In this document: piece after piece, positions 7,089-13,122 of the stretch | Layout: every line of letters starts with the position of its first letter | Position numbering within the stretch: position 1 is the first letter of the stretch | Assembly (NCBI GenBank): GCA_903917505.1 | Contig: CAIXAY010000544.1 | Location: 1-13,122 of the forward strand | Length of the DNA stretch: 13,122 nucleotides | Source of the DNA: an uncultured beta proteobacterium | GTDB taxonomy: Bacteria; Pseudomonadota; Gammaproteobacteria; Burkholderiales; Rhodocyclaceae | Direction: 5' to 3' | The notes under the pieces: generated by a model | Databases searched by the model: none | Seen by the model: the letters and a program-made list of their open reading frames with translations, nothing else | What the model was told of the DNA's origin: nothing | Made by a program: the position numbers and the translations under genes

Positions 7089-7148
7089 GGTTGGAGAGAT
7101 TGGGATGTGAATTGAATTCTCTTGGGCGATGCAGTTGCTACCTGGCTG

Positions 7149-7177
7149 ATCGTATTCCGCCGAAATCCACCTGTAAA
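7149..7177 (-). promoter_or_regulatory. Probable promoter of the cuyA-racemase-cupin operon
   Basis: On the minus strand TTTACA (7177-7172, five of six bases of the -35 consensus) is followed by a 17-base spacer and TACGAT (7154-7149, four of six for the -10). Transcription would start near 7142, about 70 bases before the lyase ATG. The -35 box lies inside the palindromic half of the shared operator-like motif, so a regulator bound there would contact or block RNA polymerase directly. Confidence 0.5.
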
Positions 7178-7195
7178 ACAGTTTGTTTGAATGCA
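7171..7195 (-). promoter_or_regulatory. Operator-like motif TGCAT-N9-CTGTTTTACAG upstream of cuyA
   Basis: Read towards the lyase gene, TGCAT (7195-7191) is followed by nine bases and CTGTTTTACAG (7181-7171), itself a dyad CTGT-TTT-ACAG. The identical pattern, with the same nine-base gap and the same orientation relative to its target, lies upstream of the YeiH-like exporter gene at 8144-8168. TGCAT is also part of a ten-base palindrome, GAATGCATTC (7189-7198). The likely binder is the LysR protein encoded in between. Confidence 0.6.
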
Positions 7196-7244
7196 TTCTA
7201 TCTACGGAACTGATTCAAAGGTGGCGTTCGCGCCATATTTGGGG

Positions 7245-8126
7245 CTATACGCCATCGACGCCGCACAGAGCGAGAATAGCGCGGATGCCCGGGCTGATGT
7301 GCTTGTTGCTTTGCAGAATGATCTGAAATTTTCTTTCCAGGTTGAGGAAAGGGGTTCCGACCGGCACCAGCCACCCGGCGGCGAAAGCATCCTGCAGTTC
7401 GAGCAAGGGCAGACATCCGACCCCCAGTCCGGCACGCACGGACTGGCGAATGGCTTCCGGCTGCTGGAGTTCGAAGGCGACGCGGGCAGTCAGGCTGGCG
7501 TTGGCCAGAGCACGGTCAACGACCTCCCGGGTGCCCGAGCCTTTTTCACGCAAGACCCAGGAGAAGTGCCTCACTTCATCGATGGTCGCGTTTTTTCCGG
7601 CGAGCGGATGTTCGGCATGGACGAATACGCTGAGCCGGTCATGGCGCCAGAAATAGGTTTGCACGCGTTCGTCCTGCACCGGACCTTCGACGAAGCCCAG
7701 ATCGATGCGATAGGCCAAGAGATCGGCGATGACATTTTCGGTGTTCTTCAGCGACAGGCGGACATGGCATCCGGGATATCGGCGTGCCAGTTCGCTGAGC
7801 AGCGAGGGCATCAAGTGGCTGCCGATCGTCAGGCTGGCGCCGAGATGCAGGTCAAAGCCGAGTGCTGAATTGCTGGTGGTCGCTTCGATTTCCCGCACAC
7901 GGTCGAGGACATCGAGCGCCTTCGGCAACAGTTGCCGACCGGCTTCGTTGAGCAGCAACTGGCGCCCGACCCGGTCGAAGAACGGCACATCAAGTTGTTG
8001 CTCGAGTTCGGCGAGTGCCATGCTGGCCGCCGATTGCGTCATGGCCACGGCTTCCGCAGCCCGGGTGACGTGGCCGAGGGTGGCGATGGCCGCGAAGATC
8101 TCAAGTTGGCGCAGCGTGATATTCAT
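7245..8126 (-). CDS. YeiE-like LysR-family regulator
   Basis: This is a 293-residue LysR protein. Its start, MNITLRQLEIFAAIATLGHVT, with TQSAASMALAELE and FFDRVGRQLLLNE in the DNA-binding domain, closely resembles enterobacterial YeiE. The effector domain keeps the DLGFVEGPV and LREKGSGTREVVD stretches seen in YeiE. In enterobacteria yeiE sits beside and controls yeiH, and YeiE has been described as a sulfite-responsive regulator. The same pairing exists here, with a YeiH homologue divergent across a 70-base gap. The gene also lies 170 bases upstream of, and in line with, the cuyA-like operon, whose promoter carries the same candidate operator. CuyR is a possible name if it controls cysteate use. 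Only a weak Shine-Dalgarno sequence is visible. Activator or repressor action cannot be decided from sequence. Confidence 0.9.
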   Translation of the reverse strand: MNITLRQLEIFAAIATLGHVTRAAEAVAMTQSAASMALAELEQQLDVPFFDRVGRQLLLNEAGRQLLPKALDVLDRVREIEATTSNSALGFDLHLGASLTIGSHLMPSLLSELARRYPGCHVRLSLKNTENVIADLLAYRIDLGFVEGPVQDERVQTYFWRHDRLSVFVHAEHPLAGKNATIDEVRHFSWVLREKGSGTREVVDRALANASLTARVAFELQQPEAIRQSVRAGLGVGCLPLLELQDAFAAGWLVPVGTPFLNLERKFQIILQSNKHISPGIRAILALCGVDGV

Positions 8127-8143
8127 CTATAAAGCTTATCGTT

Positions 8144-8168
8144 TGCATCTGTACTATCTGTTTTACAG
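8144..8168 (+). promoter_or_regulatory. Operator-like motif TGCAT-N9-CTGTTTTACAG between the regulator and exporter genes
   Basis: TGCAT at 8144-8148, nine bases, then CTGTTTTACAG at 8158-8168. The second half extends to a perfect 15-bp palindrome, ATCTGT-TTT-ACAGAT (8156-8170). It lies in the 70-base divergent region, 28 bases before the exporter ATG and 17 before the regulator ATG, so it can affect both genes. The same 25-bp layout recurs upstream of the cuyA-like operon. Confidence 0.62.
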
Positions 8169-8196
8169 ATTGTATCGGTGCGCCGTAGAGTTCGCC

Positions 8197-9243
8197 ATGT
8201 TTTCTTTCGCGGAACACAAGGTGGCCTACGTCAAACGGATCGTGCCTGGAATCTTGCTGGTTTCGGGCCTCGGCGCGGTGGCTTATGGCCTGTCACAGTT
8301 GGGCCTGATGCGAAATTTCGGGCTGGGTTCGCTGACGCTGGCTATCCTGATCGGTGCGCTGCTCGGAAACACGATCCCCAGTCTTAGTCAGAGCACCTAT
8401 CGTGAAGGCTTGACCGTCGTGCAGCGCCGCTTCCTGCGGACGGGCGTGGCGCTTTACGGGTTCAACCTGAGCGTGCAGCAAATCGTCCATGTGGGCGCCA
8501 CCGGCGTTCTGGTTGATGTCCTGATGGTCGTATCGACGCTGCTGGCCGGGTGGTTTATCGGGACCCGCTTGCTCAAGATGGATCGCAATCTTGTGCTGCT
8601 GGTGTCGGCCGGCAGCGCCATCTGCGGCGCCGCGGCGGTTCTCGCGACGGTGCCCATGCTCAAACTCGACAATAAAGCGATCGCCGAGAATGGTGCGGTT
8701 GCCGTGGCGACCGTCGTGCTGTTCGGCACCCTGGCGATGTTCCTTTACCCGGTGCTATACACCACCTGGCTGGGTGCCGGGCATGTTGATTTTGGTATCT
8801 ACGTCGGTTCGACGGTGCATGAAGTCGCCCAGGTGGTGGCCATCGGCAGTGCGCTGGGTGACACGATCGCGCACAACGCAGTCATTGCGAAAATGATCCG
8901 TGTCATGTTGCTGGTGCCGTTTCTGCTGATTATCGGCACCCAGTTGACTGGCCGCACGGCGGAAGGAAAGCGCAATGCCATCCCGATCCCGTGGTTTGCC
9001 CTTTGCTTTGTCGCCTTTGCCGGGGTGAATTCACTCCAGATTCTCCCCGAACAGCTGGTGCAAGTCCTGCGCTTGAGCGGCCTCCTGCTGCTCACCACAG
9101 CCATGGCCGCGCTGGGGATAGATACCAATCTGCAACGCATCGGCAAAGCGGGGCTTCGTCCGCTGTTGCTGGGGGGCGGACTATTCATACATCTGGTTCT
9201 GGTCGGAGGGTTCTTTAACTGGCTGGTTTACGCGGCAGGGTAG
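8197..9243 (+). CDS. YeiH-family putative sulfite/sulfate exporter (UPF0324)
   Basis: This 348-residue membrane protein, the same size as E. coli YeiH, has around ten hydrophobic segments. Family marks include PGILLVSGLGAVAY, LAILIGALLGN, RRFLRTGVALYGF, SAGSAICGAAAVLA, the HEVAQVVAIG segment and the C-terminal ALGIDTNLQRIGKAGLRPL. The family is annotated as putative sulfate export transporters, and relatives occur beside desulfonation genes, where they are proposed to expel sulfite. ATG 8197 is the start that leaves a short charged N-terminus (MFSFAEHKVAYVKR) before the first helix. The frame stays open far upstream, but that part is antisense to the regulator. The gene is divergent from the YeiE-like regulator and shares an operator-like motif with the cuyA-like operon, supporting a sulfite-export role during cysteate cleavage. 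Confidence 0.88.
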   Translation: MFSFAEHKVAYVKRIVPGILLVSGLGAVAYGLSQLGLMRNFGLGSLTLAILIGALLGNTIPSLSQSTYREGLTVVQRRFLRTGVALYGFNLSVQQIVHVGATGVLVDVLMVVSTLLAGWFIGTRLLKMDRNLVLLVSAGSAICGAAAVLATVPMLKLDNKAIAENGAVAVATVVLFGTLAMFLYPVLYTTWLGAGHVDFGIYVGSTVHEVAQVVAIGSALGDTIAHNAVIAKMIRVMLLVPFLLIIGTQLTGRTAEGKRNAIPIPWFALCFVAFAGVNSLQILPEQLVQVLRLSGLLLLTTAMAALGIDTNLQRIGKAGLRPLLLGGGLFIHLVLVGGFFNWLVYAAG

Positions 9244-9244
9244 G

Positions 9245-9284
9245 AACGAACCGATTGGCCGAGATGCCCCGCCGGCAGTTCGTT
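9245..9284. terminator. Inverted repeat after the exporter gene
   Basis: AACGAAC (9245-9251), one base after the stop codon, pairs perfectly with GTTCGTT (9278-9284) around a 26-base loop; an inner CCG/CGG pair (9251-9253 with 9273-9275) may form as an alternative. Only TTT at 9291-9293 follows. It could be a weak terminator or a 3' stabilising hairpin. Confidence 0.25.
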
Positions 9285-9419
9285 GATGCGTTTGTCGTGA
9301 GGTGAAATTACACAGCCCGACCAGGCGGTGAACCGCGGACGTAATTTGCTCTCGTGCTACATTAGCCGGGAGCTTGGACTGCGCTTATCGAAAAACGATT
9401 GGAATAAGGAGACGGCACC

Positions 9420-10202
9420 ATGGGCGTTATGACAGTGCACGAAATACGCGCCGCGATAGAACGGGGCGAGTGGCGCAAACCGACTTCGGGGCTGGCCGCC
9501 GGCTTTACGCAGGCCAACGTGGTGATTCTGCCGAAGAAATACGCTTTCGATTTTCTGTTGTTCTGCGGGCGCAACGAGCGGCCCTGTCCGGTCATCGACG
9601 TCTGCGAGGCTGGCATCACCGCGCCGCCGGTCGCCGGCCCCGGCGCGGACATCCGCACCCAGATCCCGCGCTACCGCATCTATCGCCATGGCGAACTCGA
9701 GCGCGAGACCGAGCATATCCGCGACCTCTATACCGACGACATGGTCACTTTCCTGCTCGGCTGCAGCTTTACCTTCGAGCAGGACTTGCTCGACAACGGC
9801 GTGCCGGTGCGCCACATCGAACTCGACCGCAATGTCCCGATGTACATCAGCAACCGCGAATGCCGTCCGGCCGGAATCTTCTCCGGCCCCATGGTGGTCA
9901 GCATGCGCCCTATCCCCGAGGCGCTGGTCGCCAAGGCGACGGCGATCACGGCCCGATACCGCCGCGCGCACGGCGCGCCCATCCACGTCGGCGACCCCGC
10001 CGCACTCGGCATCAAGAACCTGCAGCGCGTAGACTTTGGCGACGCGCCGGAAATACGCGCCGGCGAGGTGCCGGTCTTTTGGGCCTGCGGCGTCACGCCG
10101 CAAATGGCTTTGCAGCGCGCCAAACCCGATCTTGTCATCACCCACGCGCCCGGCTATATGTTCATCACCGACATTCGCGACAAGGACCTGGCCGAGGCGT
10201 GA
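9420..10202 (+). CDS. DUF1445 putative hydro-lyase (YcsI / D-glutamate-cyclase-like family)
   Basis: The 260-residue product has the normal length and motifs of the DUF1445 (YcsI) family, usually named putative hydro-lyase. Seen here are [26 protein letters not shown] near the N-terminus, RPCPVIDV, the [10 protein letters not shown] stretch, [16 protein letters not shown] and [14 protein letters not shown] followed by [10 protein letters not shown]. Related domains form part of mammalian DGLUCY, which turns D-glutamate into 5-oxo-D-proline, so a role with D-amino or oxo acids is possible, though the bacterial single-domain proteins are poorly characterised. ATG 9420 is supported by AAGGAG eight bases upstream; a second ATG at 9429 would remove only three residues. 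The gene is read in the same direction as the exporter gene, 176 bases after it, with no obvious functional tie except a shared D-amino-acid theme with the racemase. Confidence 0.85.
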   Translation: MGVMTVHEIRAAIERGEWRKPTSGLAAGFTQANVVILPKKYAFDFLLFCGRNERPCPVIDVCEAGITAPPVAGPGADIRTQIPRYRIYRHGELERETEHIRDLYTDDMVTFLLGCSFTFEQDLLDNGVPVRHIELDRNVPMYISNRECRPAGIFSGPMVVSMRPIPEALVAKATAITARYRRAHGAPIHVGDPAALGIKNLQRVDFGDAPEIRAGEVPVFWACGVTPQMALQRAKPDLVITHAPGYMFITDIRDKDLAEA

Positions 10203-10363
10203 GCAAACCCGATGTACAGCAGATCGTCGCGCGCGTCGACAAGCTGGCGCGCCGTGACGCGACCGGCACAACGCCGGGCCTTGCGACAGGGCCTTGCGGA
10301 CGGAGCCTCTTCGTTGTGGTCAAGCCGCTCTTGTCACTCTGCAGCACCCGCGGCCTACCTTGA
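10199..10363 (+). CDS. Doubtful 54-residue frame overlapping the end of the DUF1445 gene
   Basis: A GTG at 10199 overlaps the DUF1445 stop (GTGA), the layout of translationally coupled genes, and opens 54 codons ending at TGA 10361-10363. The first part, [21 protein letters not shown], looks like a normal amphipathic protein start. The rest is low-complexity and contains a 10-base direct repeat. Its end overlaps the convergent carbonic-anhydrase-like gene by nine bases. I do not recognise it; it may be a remnant of a longer gene or simply non-coding. Confidence 0.2.
   Translation: MSKPDVQQIVARVDKLARRDATGTTPGLATGPCGRSLFVVVKPLLSLCSTRGLP
10276..10298. repeat. Tandem 10-base direct repeat
   Basis: GGGCCTTGCG occurs at 10276-10285 and again at 10289-10298, three bases apart. 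It lies in the 152-base gap between the DUF1445 gene and the convergent carbonic-anhydrase-like gene. It is too short to assign a function. Confidence 0.4.
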
Positions 10364-11647
10364 CTCCTTGACGATGCGTCCGAAGGCCGGCTGCACCGGC
10401 CGCGCATTGGGCGGGTAGAGCCGCTGAAAGATTGCCAGCTGCTCAGGCGACACGCTTTGCGGCTGCTTGATGACGACCCAGACGACATCCTCGGTGCACG
10501 GCGGCACGGTCAGCGAGCCCATGAAGGTAAAGTAGCGCCGGTTGTCAGGCAGCAGCCGGTTCATGTCAATGTTCTGCGCCGGCGGCATCACGTCGCCGCC
10601 AGCCTCGAGCGGCAGGTTGTTCAGGGCCATCTGGACGAGCGGGTTCTCGCTGCCTTTTTCGAGCAGTACCGTGACTATCAGCAGCTTGCCGTCGGCCGCC
10701 TTATGAATGAGTTGCGCGTCCATGTCGAAGACGCGGCCGGCGACGCTGATCTCGGACGGACGGTGAAATTGAATGCGCAGCAGCTCGTAGGTCTTGCCGA
10801 GCAGGGTCAGGCCACCGCCATAGACCGCCACTTGCAGGTTGCGCCCGCTATCGACGACGCGGAACGGCGCCGGACTATAGTTGAATTGAATCGTCTCGAG
10901 ATCGACCGCGATGCCGTCCTTCAGATCGATCGGCGATTGGCGGCGCCCCGACGCGCAGGTCGCGTACTCGGCTTTCAGGCGGCTCCAGTTGTCCGGCCCG
11001 CCGTCGCCGGCATAGGCCCACGCCGTGTTCGGCGGCGGCGAAATGCGCGCGCTCGCCGTGCGCATGCGCGGGCTCGCGGACGCAGCGCGGCGCGGCGCGC
11101 GCTTCACTTCCTTGGCCACTTCCTGCTCGAGCAGCGCCGCATTGGCCTTGCGCAAATCGCCGGCCGCCTCGCTCACCTTCCCGGCCGTGCGGTTCGCCGC
11201 GGCGACCGCCTGCGCCGGACTTTGCGGCCGGCACACTTCGCGCAGCAACTTGTCTTCCGGCGTGCCCGAGCGCACCGGCATGTCGAAAGGATTTCTCACT
11301 TCCTCTTCGCGCAGCAATTCGCCTTCTTCCTTGTAGTAGCTGCGCTTGACCGTGGCGTAGGTCCGCTCCAGGCAGTCGTAGCGATTGACCGCTTCGATGA
11401 TGCGGTAGGAGGCCGAGGTCTTCGGGTCGACGATAGGCTTGTCGAGAACGACGCGTCCCTTGGCCATGGTCTCGCCAGCCGGGTCGGCGGCGATGCTGGC
11501 GCGGTCGACTTCGACACGCTTGCCCGGTTCGCTGGCCACGGTCTGCCAGGCCGCGCCCGCCGGCGCCGCGGCCAACAGCAGGGCGGCGAGCGCAGCGCGA
11601 GCTTGGACACCCAAGGCAGGACTCCCGCTATTCGCTTTTATACTCAT
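10355..11647 (-). CDS. Secreted Adhesin_E-like / alpha-carbonic-anhydrase-like fusion with degenerate zinc site
   Basis: From ATG 11647 the product has 430 residues. A signal peptide (hydrophobic run about 18-33, ending near PAGAA) is followed by a region of about 100 residues resembling surface-adhesin protein E (WQTVA, YRIIEAVNRYDC, then DKLLREVC). A charged linker with an Ala-rich helix leads to a C-terminal alpha-carbonic-anhydrase domain: WAYAG, CASGRRQSPIDL, FHRPSE, GSLTVPPCTEDVVW. Two of the three zinc histidines are changed: Q293 and Q312 replace the first and third, while H295 remains. Ordinary hydration of CO2 is therefore unlikely. An in-frame ATG at 11695 would add 16 residues and lacks a ribosome site; a TTG at 11614, preceded by GGGAG, is also possible. 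The protein probably acts in the periplasm or at the cell surface, perhaps as a binding protein. Confidence 0.8.
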   Translation of the reverse strand: MSIKANSGSPALGVQARAALAALLLAAAPAGAAWQTVASEPGKRVEVDRASIAADPAGETMAKGRVVLDKPIVDPKTSASYRIIEAVNRYDCLERTYATVKRSYYKEEGELLREEEVRNPFDMPVRSGTPEDKLLREVCRPQSPAQAVAAANRTAGKVSEAAGDLRKANAALLEQEVAKEVKRAPRRAASASPRMRTASARISPPPNTAWAYAGDGGPDNWSRLKAEYATCASGRRQSPIDLKDGIAVDLETIQFNYSPAPFRVVDSGRNLQVAVYGGGLTLLGKTYELLRIQFHRPSEISVAGRVFDMDAQLIHKAADGKLLIVTVLLEKGSENPLVQMALNNLPLEAGGDVMPPAQNIDMNRLLPDNRRYFTFMGSLTVPPCTEDVVWVVIKQPQSVSPEQLAIFQRLYPPNARPVQPAFGRIVKESR

Positions 11648-11733
11648 CCTCTGTTTGACGGAATATCCGGGGAATACTTTAGCCGAATTTGCCATGTCGC
11701 CGGCAATAAACTTCGGGCCACGGCGGGCGCAAC

Positions 11734-11762
11734 TTGCGTAATCCCCGCAATTCCAGTAACTT
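11734..11762 (+). promoter_or_regulatory. Possible thiC promoter
   Basis: TTGCGT (11734-11739), a 17-base spacer and TAACTT (11757-11762) form a weak sigma-70-like pair. The predicted start near 11769 falls directly before the first stem of the TPP riboswitch, which is the main reason for the call. Each box matches only about half of the consensus. Confidence 0.35.
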
Positions 11763-11768
11763 GCGAGA

Positions 11769-13122
<1,354 letters not shown>

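Noticed and set aside
5347..7110. A 587-codon open frame on the plus strand.
   Set aside because: It lies antisense to the racemase and lyase genes, whose catalytic motifs are clear. Its product has no recognisable domain and is rich in Gln, Arg and Gly, as expected of a shadow frame in GC-rich DNA.
7729..8196. Upstream extension of the exporter reading frame.
   Set aside because: This part is antisense to the YeiE-like gene, and YeiH proteins are about 350 residues long, which fits ATG 8197.
9387..9399. ATCG-AAAAA-CGAT dyad before the DUF1445 gene.
   Set aside because: Arms of four bases are too short to stand out from chance, and no second copy was found.

Overview
The window is about 13.1 kb of GC-rich chromosomal DNA. 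Its gene families (a YeiE-like regulator beside a YeiH-like exporter, an AatA-type aminotransferase, and thiC behind a TPP riboswitch) suggest a proteobacterium, most likely a betaproteobacterium, possibly Rhodocyclales. That placement is an impression from protein style and composition; no rRNA or tRNA is present to confirm it. No mobile elements, CRISPR arrays or phage genes were seen.

Layout. (1) 1-1315: the N-terminal end of a DctA-like dicarboxylate carrier (minus, cut by the window edge), a 314-base gap, and a LysR regulator (minus). (2) 1316-3740: an AT-rich divergent promoter region, then an aspartate-type aminotransferase and a DapA/NanA-family aldolase (both plus), probably one operon read away from the LysR gene. 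(3) 3837-4655: a multi-pass membrane protein of unknown function (minus) with an internal repeat. (4) 4810-9243: the most coherent block. A minus-strand operon encodes a CuyA/DcyD-type PLP lyase, an Asp/Glu racemase and a small cupin. Just upstream lie a YeiE-like LysR regulator (minus) and, divergent to it, a YeiH-family putative sulfite exporter (plus). (5) 9420-10202: a DUF1445 putative hydro-lyase, followed by a doubtful 54-codon frame. (6) 10355-11647 (minus): a secreted protein joining an Adhesin_E-like region to an alpha-carbonic-anhydrase-like domain that has lost two of its three zinc histidines. (7) 11771-13122: a TPP riboswitch and the first 391 codons of thiC, running off the window.

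How the genes fit together. Block 4 reads as a sulfonate module. CuyA-type enzymes split L-cysteate into pyruvate, ammonium and sulfite; a YeiH-type protein would export the sulfite; and a YeiE-type regulator would control both. The promoter regions of the lyase operon and of the regulator/exporter pair share a 25-bp pattern, TGCAT-N9-CTGTTTTACAG, with identical spacing and the same orientation relative to the lyase and exporter genes. This links the two transcription units and is the strongest new observation here. Because cysteate is the sulfonate analogue of aspartate, the aspartate-racemase homologue in the operon could be a cysteate racemase and the cupin an accessory enzyme; both roles are inference. 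The aminotransferase-aldolase pair may form a second small amino-acid catabolic route of unknown substrate.
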